From Clostridiales bacterium (GTDB taxonomy: Bacteria; Bacillota; Clostridia; Lachnospirales; Lachnospiraceae): 64,000 bases of DNA. Positions 16,302 through 25,681 of the stretch are shown here, piece after piece (position 1 is the stretch's first letter; the number at the start of each line of letters is the position of its first letter). Both the position numbers and the translations under genes were made by a program. Where the stretch lies: the NCBI GenBank assembly GCA_012735495.1, contig JAAYHD010000045.1, forward strand, positions 1 through 64,000, given 5' to 3'. Below the pieces are notes generated by a model. That model was not told where the DNA came from, made no database searches, and saw only the letters and a list, made by a program, of their open reading frames with translations.

Positions 16302-18290
16302 ATGAGTAAAAAGCCATATTACATTACAACAGCCATAGCCTATACATCCGGCAAGCCTCATATCGGCAACACCTATGAGATTGTCCTGGCGGACAGCATA
16401 GCCAGATTCAAGAGATGGGAAGGCTATGATGTGTTTTTCCAGACAGGGACCGACGAACACGGGCAGAAGATTGAACTAAAGGCCAAGGAAGCGGGAATAA
16501 GCCCGAAGGAATATGTTGATAAAGTGGCGGGACAGATCAAGGATATCTGGGACCTTATGAACTCATCATATGACAAGTTTATTCGTACCACCGATCCCGA
16601 CCATGAAAAGCAGGTTCAAAAAATATTCCGGAAGCTCTATGAACAGGGAGATATTTACAAGGGCTATTACGAAGGCATGTATTGTACTCCTTGCGAATCC
16701 TTCTTTACACAGTCACAGCTTAAGGACGGAAAATGCCCCGACTGCGGAAGAGAAGTCCAATACGCCAGGGAGGAAGCATATTTCTTTAAACTGAGCAAAT
16801 ATGCCGACCGCCTTATAAAGCATATAAACGAACATCCGGAGTTCATTCAGCCGGAGTCCAGGAAGAACGAAATGATGAACAACTTCCTCATACCCGGCCT
16901 GCAGGACCTGTGCGTATCAAGGACCTCGTTTAAATGGGGCATTCCTGTGGATTTTGACGACAAACATGTGGTATATGTGTGGATAGATGCCTTAAGCAAT
17001 TATATAACGGGCCTGGGATATGATGCTGACGGCAACAGCAGCGAGATGTTTGAAAAATACTGGCCCGCGGACCTGCATTTGATCGGTAAGGACATTCTCA
17101 GGTTCCATACGATTTATTGGCCTATTATGCTTATGGCTTTGGGAGTGCCCCTGCCGAAGCAGGTATTCGGCCATCCGTGGCTGTTACAGGGAAGCGCCGG
17201 GGACAAGATGAGCAAGTCAAAGGGCAACGTGCTGTATGCCGATGATTTGGTGAAATTCTTCGGTGTGGATGCCGTAAGGTATTTTGTGCTCCATGAGATG
17301 CCGTTTGAAAGCGACGGAATAATTTCATGGGAGCTCCTGGTTGAGAGAATTAATTCGGATCTGGCCAATACACTGGGCAACCTGGTCAACCGTACAATCT
17401 CCATGTCCAATAAATATTTCGCCGGTGTTGTACGGGACGGCAAGGTTTATGAGCCGGTTGACGAAGACCTAAAGAAGCTGGTAAAGGAAACACCGGAAAA
17501 GGTAATCGCCAAAATGGAAAAGCTTCGGGTTGCCGATGCCCTTACCGATATATTCAACCTGTTTAAACGCTGCAACAAGTATATTGACGAGACAATGCCC
17601 TGGATTCTGGCGAAGGATGAGGAAAAGAAGGCGAGGCTTGAAACCGTGCTTTACAACCTGGTTGAAAGCATATGCATAGGAGCAAGCCTGCTGAAATCCT
17701 TCATGCCGGCAACGGCCGACAAGATTCTGGCCCAGCTGTCCGCCGGGGAGAGATCCATTGATGAGATAAGGGCCTTCGGCTTGTATCCGTCGGGAACAAG
17801 GGTGACCGAAAAGCCAGAGATTCTATTTGCAAGGCTGGACATCAAGGAGGTTCTCGAAAAGGTGGAGGCATATTATAGGAAGGATGACGGAAATGATGAG
17901 AAGCCGGCCGCTGCAGCAGGAAAGGAAAAAGAAGCTCCCGGGGTGGTCGATGTGGAGCAGAAACCGGAGATAACCTACGATGATTTTGCCAAGCTGCAGT
18001 TCCAGGTGGGAGAAATCATAGCATGCGAAGAAGTTAAGAATTCGAAGAAGCTTCTTTGTTCACAGGTTAAAATCGGTTCCCAGGTAAGGCAGATCGTATC
18101 AGGCATCAAGGGCCACTATACTCCCGAGGAGATGGTTGGAAAGAAGGTTATGGTGGTGACAAACCTAAAGCCTGCCAAGCTGGCAGGGCTGATATCGGAA
18201 GGAATGCTTCTGTGCGCCGAGGATGCGGATGGAAAGCTGGCGCTGATGGTGCCCGAAAAAGACATGCCGGCGGGGGCTATAATTTGCTGA
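16302..18290 (+). CDS. metG: Methionyl-tRNA synthetase with C-terminal tRNA-binding domain
   Basis: Class I synthetase, cytosolic, that charges tRNA-Met and initiator tRNA with methionine in an ATP-dependent reaction. It has 662 residues. HIGN (His20) and KMSKSKGN (about 302) are the two ATP-binding signatures. The connective insert has a CxxC...CxxC zinc knuckle (CTPCES and CPDCGR). The anticodon-binding helical domain follows, and after a Lys/Glu-rich linker an EMAP-II/Trbp111-like OB domain (FQVGEIIACEEV) from about residue 560. ATG 16302 is chosen from the GGAAAGGAAGAAGG ribosome site and the conserved start of the family; an in-frame ATG would lie inside the leader terminator. Expression is set by the T-box. 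Confidence 0.98.
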   Translation: MSKKPYYITTAIAYTSGKPHIGNTYEIVLADSIARFKRWEGYDVFFQTGTDEHGQKIELKAKEAGISPKEYVDKVAGQIKDIWDLMNSSYDKFIRTTDPDHEKQVQKIFRKLYEQGDIYKGYYEGMYCTPCESFFTQSQLKDGKCPDCGREVQYAREEAYFFKLSKYADRLIKHINEHPEFIQPESRKNEMMNNFLIPGLQDLCVSRTSFKWGIPVDFDDKHVVYVWIDALSNYITGLGYDADGNSSEMFEKYWPADLHLIGKDILRFHTIYWPIMLMALGVPLPKQVFGHPWLLQGSAGDKMSKSKGNVLYADDLVKFFGVDAVRYFVLHEMPFESDGIISWELLVERINSDLANTLGNLVNRTISMSNKYFAGVVRDGKVYEPVDEDLKKLVKETPEKVIAKMEKLRVADALTDIFNLFKRCNKYIDETMPWILAKDEEKKARLETVLYNLVESICIGASLLKSFMPATADKILAQLSAGERSIDEIRAFGLYPSGTRVTEKPEILFARLDIKEVLEKVEAYYRKDDGNDEKPAAAAGKEKEAPGVVDVEQKPEITYDDFAKLQFQVGEIIACEEVKNSKKLLCSQVKIGSQVRQIVSGIKGHYTPEEMVGKKVMVVTNLKPAKLAGLISEGMLLCAEDADGKLALMVPEKDMPAGAIIC

Positions 18291-18298
18291 TTTATATG

Positions 18299-18490
18299 TG
18301 CCCCGTCTAAAATGTACCCTTCGGGGCAACCCGGGTGTCCTCACACACCGGCAGAAAAAAACATACGCCTCGATTTGTGTGTCTTATACGGACTGTGTCC
18401 GTAACGATCACACAAATCGAGGCATCTGTTTTTCTGACGGTGCATTACGAACACCCGGATTACCCCAAGGAGTACATTTTAGACGGGGCA
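18299..18490. repeat. 192-bp near-perfect inverted repeat (long hairpin), element A
   Basis: The outer 19-bp arms are perfect complements (18299-18317 and 18472-18490). Inner arms 18368-18381 and 18409-18422 are a perfect 14 bp. The tip is TACGGAC-TGT-GTCCGTA (18387-18403). Between these, arms of about 45 nt on each side pair with scattered mismatches, so nearly the whole unit folds on itself. Most mismatches in segment 18318-18338 are C-A on the plus strand, which become G-U pairs in a minus-strand RNA. It lies between convergent metG and the DUF885 gene and has no coding potential. Confidence 0.9.
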
Positions 18491-18530
18491 TTATAATAAA
18501 CAAAGTAATGAACCATCCAAAGATGCTGTT

Positions 18531-18632
18531 TGGGGCTATATGTGTTTTATCACACACCGGCAGAAAAAACATACGCCTTGATTTATGAGTTTTATACGGA
18601 CTGCGTCCCTTGGATAGCAAATATAGCCCCTA
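18531..18632. repeat. Related hairpin-like repeat, element B (partial or decayed copy)
   Basis: Positions 18551-18608 repeat 18342-18400 of element A in direct orientation with one indel and about six substitutions (shared start CACACACCGGCAGAAAAA and shared ATACGGACTG). The unit is bounded by its own perfect 10-bp terminal inverted repeat, GGGGCTATAT (18532-18541) and ATATAGCCCC (18621-18630). The second arm of the A-type hairpin is missing. Confidence 0.75.
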
Positions 18633-18650
18633 TAAAATTAATTATTGCAT

Positions 18651-20429
18651 TTATTCCGATTCTGCGAGAAGGTCGGTTTTGGTTTCAAGCCAGGATTCCA
18701 GGCGTTGGCGGATTGCGCCAAAGTGGGCGGGACCGATGTCCAGCAGAAACTCATGGAATTCTTTTATGTTGAAGGCGGGGCCGAGGGTGTCTTCGGCCAG
18801 GGCTCTGAGCTCCATGATTTCAAGGTATCCTATGGCGTAGGGAAGGTATATGGCGGGCTCCTCAAGAAGGGTCCGGTATATTCGGCAGGCAATGGTTTCG
18901 TCTCCGGTAAACTTGCCGATATAGGACATGGCTTTTTGTTTATCCCAGCCTTCGTAGTGGATGCCTATGTCGGCCCGGGCATACATCATAAGTATCAGCT
19001 TGCTGTTTAGTGACAGCACGTCCGCAAGAGACCTATCTATCCCACAATACCGGTAGGAGTAAAATTCCACGTAAGTTGCCCAGCCCTCGTCATAACCCGC
19101 AAATGACAGGAGATTTCTTATTGGGGCGTTGTTTTTGCTTCTGAAATATACATTCTGGTATAAATGCCCCGGATAGCCCTCATGTGCCACCGTGGTATAT
19201 ATTGTAGCCAGGGTTTCTTCATCGCTGCCGTTAATATAGATATAATTGTCGGAATAGTTGTCTATGGCAGGAATCAGGTACAGGGCCGGACTTAGATATT
19301 CTTCCAGGGATTCGTGGACGTATTTTATTTCGCAGTTGACATCCTCCGGTTCGGGAAAATCCTCAAGTATCCGGACCTTTAAGTCCTCAAGTATGGCTTC
19401 GGGGTCAGTTAATGGAAAGGATTCGAAGGAGTCGAATTTGTCAAATATCATGGGATCGGACATGGTTTGTCTTGTCAGCTCAATAATGCAGCTGCCGATT
19501 GTCGTCTCAAGCATTTCTATGATATTGCTCATACTTTTATCGGACCCGGTTTTTAGACGTACCAAAAGCTCATAATATGCCTGACCTTCAGGGTAGTAAT
19601 ATAATCCCGCGTTGTTAATTCCCGTACCCTTCAGTTCTTTCAGGGTATCGGCAAGCAATTCATAGGAAGGGATTATATTGTCAAGGACCGCCTGCCGGTT
19701 CCTGCGTTTATAGTCGGCCTTTTCAGCTTTCGAAAGGCCGGCAAAGGAATCTATCTTGTCGTTAAAATATTCTATCAGGTAATTCTCTTCCGGATCAGCA
19801 ATGAATGCCTCACATTGAGCTATTATCCTGTCTGCCGCGGCATCCGGCATGAAGAGCCCCTGACGGGACTTCTCCCTTTCAAATTCAGCCACGTCATCAA
19901 AGTATTTCTTAACACAGGGCAGCAGCTTCAGATAATCTTCTATATCACCCCTGTCATAAAAGTGATATTCCGCAAGAAGAATCGGAAGCTGTGCCTGAAT
20001 GCCTGTGGTTGGTCCCAGGGCTTCCCAATAATAAATGTAATCCCCCAACCGGAGCTCAAGCTCCAGGCAGTGCCGCAGGACATCATAGGTAAGCTGCCTG
20101 TCGGCCGACAGCAAGTCGTAGTTAAAGTTAAGAAGCTCATTTAGGTACTGTTCCTTATCCAGAAGCTTTTTCCCAATATATTCAACGGTATATTCGCCAA
20201 GGGTTGGTTCATCAAGGTTTATGCCATAGGCTTCGGGATGCGCAAGGGTATAGTTTAAAGACAGGGTGTCCGACTGAACCTCTTTAACAAAAAGATCATT
20301 AATAAATTTATCAAACAGCTCCTGCTGTGAAGCCTGAAGCTTGCTGCGGCCGCAGCCAATGCCCAGAAGGGCAAATAATAAAAAAAGACATGCCAGCATG
20401 CGAGGCTTTATTTTTTTAAGTAAGTGCAT
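18651..20429 (-). CDS. DUF885-family lipoprotein, putative zinc metallohydrolase
   Basis: A 592-residue exported lipoprotein: a signal with Cys26 in the lipobox LLGIGC, then an all-helical DUF885 region. The family motif HEGYPGH (in TTVAHEGYPGHLY) supplies a likely zinc-binding HExxxxH. A downstream EGWATYVEFYSY Glu is the expected third ligand. DUF885 proteins are related to M2/M3-like helical metallopeptidases, but substrates are mostly unknown. ATG 20429 is preferred to a GTG two codons upstream, since that GTG overlaps the GGAGG ribosome site. The gene is convergent with metG across the hairpin repeats and divergent from the motility island. Surface location is inferred from the lipobox. 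Confidence 0.88.
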   Translation of the reverse strand: MHLLKKIKPRMLACLFLLFALLGIGCGRSKLQASQQELFDKFINDLFVKEVQSDTLSLNYTLAHPEAYGINLDEPTLGEYTVEYIGKKLLDKEQYLNELLNFNYDLLSADRQLTYDVLRHCLELELRLGDYIYYWEALGPTTGIQAQLPILLAEYHFYDRGDIEDYLKLLPCVKKYFDDVAEFEREKSRQGLFMPDAAADRIIAQCEAFIADPEENYLIEYFNDKIDSFAGLSKAEKADYKRRNRQAVLDNIIPSYELLADTLKELKGTGINNAGLYYYPEGQAYYELLVRLKTGSDKSMSNIIEMLETTIGSCIIELTRQTMSDPMIFDKFDSFESFPLTDPEAILEDLKVRILEDFPEPEDVNCEIKYVHESLEEYLSPALYLIPAIDNYSDNYIYINGSDEETLATIYTTVAHEGYPGHLYQNVYFRSKNNAPIRNLLSFAGYDEGWATYVEFYSYRYCGIDRSLADVLSLNSKLILMMYARADIGIHYEGWDKQKAMSYIGKFTGDETIACRIYRTLLEEPAIYLPYAIGYLEIMELRALAEDTLGPAFNIKEFHEFLLDIGPAHFGAIRQRLESWLETKTDLLAESE

Positions 20430-20546
20430 GAACACCTCCGGACAGGGTTTGATATGTGCTAATTAATGTTTATTCAATTCGGCTTGACATAAGAAGTGAA
20501 AATTTGATAATGGGGCAAATATCCGCATTCGGGACTGGGGCTCCAT

Positions 20547-20573
20547 TAAGTTTTATCCGTTTATAGCCGAAAT
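20547..20573 (+). promoter_or_regulatory. Sigma-D/FliA (sigma-28)-type promoter of the motility island
   Basis: TAAG, a 15-nt spacer, then GCCGAAAT, close to the sigma-D consensus TAAA-N15-GCCGATAT. It lies about 95 nt before the FliK-like gene. A TTGACA at about 20484 has no good -10. Confidence 0.6.
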
Positions 20574-20668
20574 ATAGACTGAAATGATTAACAGATCCGG
20601 ACATAGCGCTAATGTAACCACGGGTTTTGATATACATGCTTATTCCTTCGGAAGGGATGGATTTTTTA

Positions 20669-23600
20669 ATGATAAGCGTCAATAAAGACAACGCTGCGGA
20701 TATAGTAAGGAACATTCTCCGCCAGTCACAGGCGGTCAAGGGCAATATTCAAAGCAAGGAAAGCGGCAGGACCATCGAAAAAAAAGGAATATTCGGAGAG
20801 GTCTCCTATTCTCAGGGAGCGTCCTTAACCGGTCCTGATAATGATCTTGGCAAATCTATGTACAAAAAAGAACAGAAAAGCAGCCTCTTCATTAAGGATG
20901 AATCTTTTTTTAAAACCAAGGGCTTTATTGAAAGCATCCTTAACAGGATGACATCCCAGGACTACCGCAGGCTTTTTGAGGAAGGCTTTAATCCGGAGGA
21001 TTTGACGGTGGAAAGCTTGTCGGAAGCAGTGCGGTTGATAAAGGATTATTATGGCATTGCCGCCCTTAAGGATTTTGATCCATACGAAAAAAATGAAGAA
21101 TCGAAAAAAACGGGAGAAATAACCGAAAGGGAAATCGAAAACAGGATGAAAGCCGAAAACCTGCCCGTCAACAAGGATTCGGTCGGACAGGTTTCAGGCG
21201 CGCTGAAAATGAGTGAAGACATCCCCCTGCTGGAGAATAAGGACATAATGTATCTGCTTAACAACGGGATGAGCCCGACCATTGAGAATTTATATAAAGC
21301 AAGATACAGCAGCCAATACGGCGGCTCACAGGCAAAGATTTCCGAAAAGGAATGGAAGGCTTTAATCCCGCAGGTACGGCAAATTATTGAAGAAAGCGGT
21401 AAATCGGCTGACAAGGAAATTTATGATGATGCCAGACGGCTTATAGAAAACAACATTCCCCTTACAAAGGAAAACCTTGACCTGCTGACAGGCGTAAAGA
21501 GATTAACGAGGGATTACAGCAAGGACCATATATTGGACAGAATAATTGAGGGTATGAAGGAAGGGACCATGCCCCAGGATGTGATTCCGGTCGAGGACAT
21601 CAATGCGGCCACTGATGACATATCGCGGCCGACGGCCCAGACATATGCCGCATCGGTAAGAAGCATTGAGCGGCTGATTGGGGACATCCAAAGAATTACC
21701 GACAGCGATATCCTGCGTGCTGTAGATGCCTATGATGAAGCAACCATTGAAGACCTGGAAAAAATCCATGGTGAGGACGCCGGTGAAGACCGGGCATTGG
21801 AGGGTATTTCCGATGAAAAGCTGGCAAAATACCTTACCGCCAAAAGGCAGTTGGAGGAAATACGCCTGAAGATGACCCTGGAAGCGGCTGTGCGGCTTGA
21901 AAAGAAAGGATTTCATATAGAAACCGAAACATTGCAAAGCGTAGTGGAGAGGCTCCGGCTGGAGGAAGAAAATTATTACAGGGAGCTTTACAGGCAAGCC
22001 ATGCCGGAAGCCGGAGAGCCGGATGAGGCATCCGTAAAACTGCTTATGCTGACATCGGAAACAGCATTTAGACTGAAATACATGCCGGCGTATATCCTTG
22101 GAGCAACCTTAAGTGAGAGAAGCAGGCAAACCATGCCGGGACTGCTGGCAGCGGGTCAAAGCATGAAGGCTGAGCTGGACAAGGCTCAAAAGGCATATGA
22201 ACCCTTGCTTACCATGCCAAAGGCGGAGTATGGCGACAGTATTAAGAAGGCATTTTCCAACATGGGCTCATTAATGGAGGAAATGGGCATAGAGGATACT
22301 GAGCTTAACCGCAGGGCGGTAAGGATCCTGGGATACAACGGAATGGAGATAACCCATGAATCCATTGAAAAGGTAAAGGCCTACGACCTGAGTGTCAATT
22401 ACCTGCTAAAAAATCTTAATCCGCAGATTGCGCTCCGGATTATAAGGTCCGGCATAAACCCGATGGACATGTCCATAGATGATTTGAACAGGCATATTGA
22501 TATGCTAAAAAAGCAGGGGTACCTGTCACTGGACAAGTACAGCACGTACCTTTACAAGCTGGAAAGGGAGGAAGGGATATCCGAAGAGGAAAGGAAGGCC
22601 TATATAGGCATATACAGGCTTCTTTACCAGATAGAAAAATCCGACGGGGCCGCATTGGGAGCGGTTATAAAAGCCGACCGTGAGGTTACCTTAAACCACC
22701 TGCTGACGGCTGTCCGCACAATCAAAAAGGGTCCGGTCAACTATCGGATTGACGACGGGTTCGGGGTACTTGAGGAAATGACCTCGGGCGGCGACACCAT
22801 CTCGGATCAGCTTAACGACGTATTTAAATACGGCACGGTTCCGTACCAGGAAGAAGCGGGTATAAAGGGCGAAATCCAAAACGCCATAATAAAAGAGCTT
22901 CTCGAGAACCTGACACCGGCAAAACTGCACCGCCTGTATGCTGATTTTCAGAATTCGGCATTTAATAACGGGGAAGAAGCAGAATCAAAACCAGGCATAT
23001 GGGATCTGTTTGGAAACACATCGGTTGAACGGCTTTTGGACAGCATAAGGGACCTGCCTGAGAATCCTGAAGAAAACCAGGGTTATTACGATGACAGGAT
23101 GAGAGTGCTGCAGGATATTCTTAGAAACAGCGAGCAGTCCATCCGTTTTCTGAATGCCTTCGACATGCCGTGTACGGCGGCAAACCTGATGATGGCGGGG
23201 CACGTTTTGAACAATGGAACGGCGGTGTTTAAAAAGCTGTTCGGCCTAGCCAGCAAAAAGGACGAAGAAGACAATGAAGACAAAGAAAAGTTAAGAAACA
23301 GCCTTAAGAAAAAGCTGGATTTAACCGATACTTTAATTGACAATATGTCCATGACGGAGGCTTATGAGCAGCTGGAGCAGGAAGTTAAGGCAGTCATAGA
23401 TGATGAGATTGCCAGGGAAGACAACAGCTATGATGAGATCATGAAGCTAAAGCTCATGGGAATGCATGTCAGTTTCCTGAAAAACCTTGCAAAGAGGGAG
23501 TTCTACCAGATTCCGATAGAAACATCAGGGAAGATTACGAACATCAACCTAACCATAGTACGGGGCAATGGCATGACGGGCAGAGTAACGGTTCTGCTGG

Positions 23601-23914
23601 ATTCTGAAAAACTTGGAAGCATAAGGGCGGAAGCCGTGTTAAAAGGCAACAGGCTGAGCGGCTACATAGCCTGCGATAATGCGGAAAGCCTGGGCATGCT
23701 TGAAAAACAGGCGGATCCGCTGATTATGGCAATGCAGGAAGAGGAAGTGACTGTCAGCCACTTGAATTTCTGTCTTATGCAGGCGCCCGACACCATATTT
23801 TTACCGGGCAAACCCGGTGATGACGAGGTTGGGAAGAACCCCGGAACGGAAAAAATACTGTACAAGGCGGCAAAGGCAATCATTTACATGATCCGCAATG
23901 CCGAAGAGGAATAA
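20669..23914 (+). CDS. Very large FliK-like flagellar protein (DUF6240-type)
   Basis: A protein of about 1081 residues directly upstream of flagellin. Most of it is hydrophilic and helical, with repeated patterns such as MTSQDYRRLFEEGFNPEDLT, NNGMSPTIENLYKARY and RSGINPMDMSIDDLNRHIDM, each pairing a turn xGhxP with a following helix. The last 130 residues (ISGKITNIN-like strand, VRGNGMTGRVTVLLDSEKLG, LSGYIACDN) resemble the C-terminal domain of hook-length control protein FliK. I recall similar proteins in Lachnospiraceae as DUF6240, not checked. No signal peptide or membrane segment. The start is uncertain: ATG 20669 or ATG 20657, with GGAAGGG just upstream. Role in flagellar assembly is inferred from location and C-terminus. 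Confidence 0.7.
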   Translation: MISVNKDNAADIVRNILRQSQAVKGNIQSKESGRTIEKKGIFGEVSYSQGASLTGPDNDLGKSMYKKEQKSSLFIKDESFFKTKGFIESILNRMTSQDYRRLFEEGFNPEDLTVESLSEAVRLIKDYYGIAALKDFDPYEKNEESKKTGEITEREIENRMKAENLPVNKDSVGQVSGALKMSEDIPLLENKDIMYLLNNGMSPTIENLYKARYSSQYGGSQAKISEKEWKALIPQVRQIIEESGKSADKEIYDDARRLIENNIPLTKENLDLLTGVKRLTRDYSKDHILDRIIEGMKEGTMPQDVIPVEDINAATDDISRPTAQTYAASVRSIERLIGDIQRITDSDILRAVDAYDEATIEDLEKIHGEDAGEDRALEGISDEKLAKYLTAKRQLEEIRLKMTLEAAVRLEKKGFHIETETLQSVVERLRLEEENYYRELYRQAMPEAGEPDEASVKLLMLTSETAFRLKYMPAYILGATLSERSRQTMPGLLAAGQSMKAELDKAQKAYEPLLTMPKAEYGDSIKKAFSNMGSLMEEMGIEDTELNRRAVRILGYNGMEITHESIEKVKAYDLSVNYLLKNLNPQIALRIIRSGINPMDMSIDDLNRHIDMLKKQGYLSLDKYSTYLYKLEREEGISEEERKAYIGIYRLLYQIEKSDGAALGAVIKADREVTLNHLLTAVRTIKKGPVNYRIDDGFGVLEEMTSGGDTISDQLNDVFKYGTVPYQEEAGIKGEIQNAIIKELLENLTPAKLHRLYADFQNSAFNNGEEAESKPGIWDLFGNTSVERLLDSIRDLPENPEENQGYYDDRMRVLQDILRNSEQSIRFLNAFDMPCTAANLMMAGHVLNNGTAVFKKLFGLASKKDEEDNEDKEKLRNSLKKKLDLTDTLIDNMSMTEAYEQLEQEVKAVIDDEIAREDNSYDEIMKLKLMGMHVSFLKNLAKREFYQIPIETSGKITNINLTIVRGNGMTGRVTVLLDSEKLGSIRAEAVLKGNRLSGYIACDNAESLGMLEKQADPLIMAMQEEEVTVSHLNFCLMQAPDTIFLPGKPGDDEVGKNPGTEKILYKAAKAIIYMIRNAEEE

Positions 23915-24015
23915 AAATAATAATTCAGCCACACGGAGGTAGCTGAAGATATAAATTATTGCTGACCATCATCAAGGAAGACAATGGCAGCCTGGATGAA
24001 AGGGAAGTGATAGGA

Positions 24016-25632
24016 ATGAGAATTAATCATAATATTCCAGCATTAAAGGCAAACAATCAGCTATCAAGGACCAACAAGCTTCTGGATGCCAGCCTGGAGA
24101 GGTTATCCTCCGGCTATAGAATCAACAGTGCGGCTGATGATGCGGCAGGGCTTGCAATATCCGAAAAAATGAGAACACAGATATCCGGCCTGGAACAGGC
24201 TTCAAGGAATGCCTCCGATGGAATATCCGTTATTCAGACGGCGGAGGGTGCGCTGATTGAGGTTGAAGCCATGCTTCAGAGAATGAGGGAGCTGGCAGTA
24301 CAGTCCGCCAACGGAATCTATACCGCCGAAGACAGGAAAGCCATACAGGCGGAAATTGACCAGCTAAACGAGGAGATTACCCGTATTTCCAAAACCACCG
24401 AGTTTAATACAATGAAGCTGCTTGACGGAAACATCGACAGAAAATCGTTCTCAAACAACAACAACGTAAGCCTGATATCGTTGTCGGATACGGTCAATGT
24501 TGGAAATTATGCAATCAAGATTACCCAGGACGCAAGACAGGCAGTCCTGGTAGGAAACGCAATAGCAGATTTCGGTACCGATCCATATGGAGTACCGTAT
24601 ACTTCGACCACAAGAAAAATAACCGCTAATGAAGCCGGTTCCATCAATATAAACGGAGAAACGGTGGAGATCAAAGAAGGGGATACGATAGACGAGGTGT
24701 TCCAGAAAATAAGGGATGCCTGTGACAATGTCGGCATTAACGTATTCGCCACAGCAAATGATTTATACGACTCGGCAACCAATCCGACAGGACAGCCAGC
24801 CCTGACCGGAAACGAGGAGCTTGCGGGATATACCAGCAAACAGCTGGACGCAGGAGACTTATTGGTATTTGTAAGCCGCGAGTACGGTTCCGACCAAAAA
24901 ATCGAACTTTACTGTGACAAGCCCGCGCTCTGTGATTTGCTTGGGCTGACCGTTGCTGGAGCCAAGGCGTACGGAACGGATGCCAAGGCTGAAATAGACC
25001 TGTCCAAGAGCAAACCGGATTCTCTTTTTGAAAAAACGGCTACCGTATCCATCCGCGGAAACAAGGTTACTGTTTCCGACCGGAACAATTTCAGGATGGT
25101 GTTTGAAATAAAACCGGGTACGGTTTCAACAAGATTCACGGACGCAAAGATTACCGCGTCCGATACGGAACCTGCCGCAGGTTCTATTGTAGATGCCGGA
25201 ACCGAGGCGCCAATCGTAGTAACCGTACTGGACGCCGGCCCCATGGACCTTCAGATTGGTGCCAACGAAGGTCAGACCATGGCCGTAAGGATACCGAAAG
25301 TAACACCTCAAACCCTCGGAATAGATAAAATAAATATAGGAACCGCGGACGGGGCACAGAAGGCAATTGAACTTCTCGACAATGCAATAAGAGAAATCTC
25401 GGCCATAAGATCAAAGCTTGGCGCATATCAGAACCGCCTCGAGCATTCCATTTCAAACCTTGACGTTGCGTCGGAGAACATGACCGAATCCCTGTCCCGC
25501 ATCAAGGATGTGGACATGGCGGCAGAAATGGCCGAATACACGCAAAAGGCGGTTTTGTCACAGGCAGGCATCTCCATGCTCGCCCAGGCAAACTTAAGGC
25601 CTCAGAACATATTGTCCCTGCTGCAGCAATAA
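24016..25632 (+). CDS. fliC: Flagellin
   Basis: Main filament protein, 538 residues, exported by the flagellar type III apparatus. The conserved N-terminal D0/D1 region begins MRINHNIPALKANNQL and includes ERLSSGYRINSAADDAAGLA. The C-terminal D1/D0 region has SAIRSKLGAYQNRLEHSISN and ends in LRPQNILSLLQQ. Between about residues 170 and 430 lies a variable surface domain (D2/D3) with a hook-IN-like NGETVEIKEGDTIDEVF segment. An in-frame TTG 57 nt upstream would add 19 residues not seen in flagellins and is rejected. It lies 101 nt after the FliK-like gene and 49 nt before fliS. Size is above the 270-400 typical of minimal flagellins because of the middle domain. Confidence 0.96.
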   Translation: MRINHNIPALKANNQLSRTNKLLDASLERLSSGYRINSAADDAAGLAISEKMRTQISGLEQASRNASDGISVIQTAEGALIEVEAMLQRMRELAVQSANGIYTAEDRKAIQAEIDQLNEEITRISKTTEFNTMKLLDGNIDRKSFSNNNNVSLISLSDTVNVGNYAIKITQDARQAVLVGNAIADFGTDPYGVPYTSTTRKITANEAGSININGETVEIKEGDTIDEVFQKIRDACDNVGINVFATANDLYDSATNPTGQPALTGNEELAGYTSKQLDAGDLLVFVSREYGSDQKIELYCDKPALCDLLGLTVAGAKAYGTDAKAEIDLSKSKPDSLFEKTATVSIRGNKVTVSDRNNFRMVFEIKPGTVSTRFTDAKITASDTEPAAGSIVDAGTEAPIVVTVLDAGPMDLQIGANEGQTMAVRIPKVTPQTLGIDKINIGTADGAQKAIELLDNAIREISAIRSKLGAYQNRLEHSISNLDVASENMTESLSRIKDVDMAAEMAEYTQKAVLSQAGISMLAQANLRPQNILSLLQQ

Positions 25633-25681
25633 GAAACAGCATAATTTTCCATTATACTTATTGCCCGGGAGGTAGTACAAT

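Noticed and set aside
18298..18850. Several open frames over the hairpin repeats and antisense to the DUF885 gene
   Set aside because: They follow the repeat symmetry or oppose a clear gene; no ribosome sites or family signals.
23959..24015. A 19-residue N-terminal extension of flagellin from TTG
   Set aside because: Flagellins start at MRINHN; the extension has no fitting ribosome site distance.
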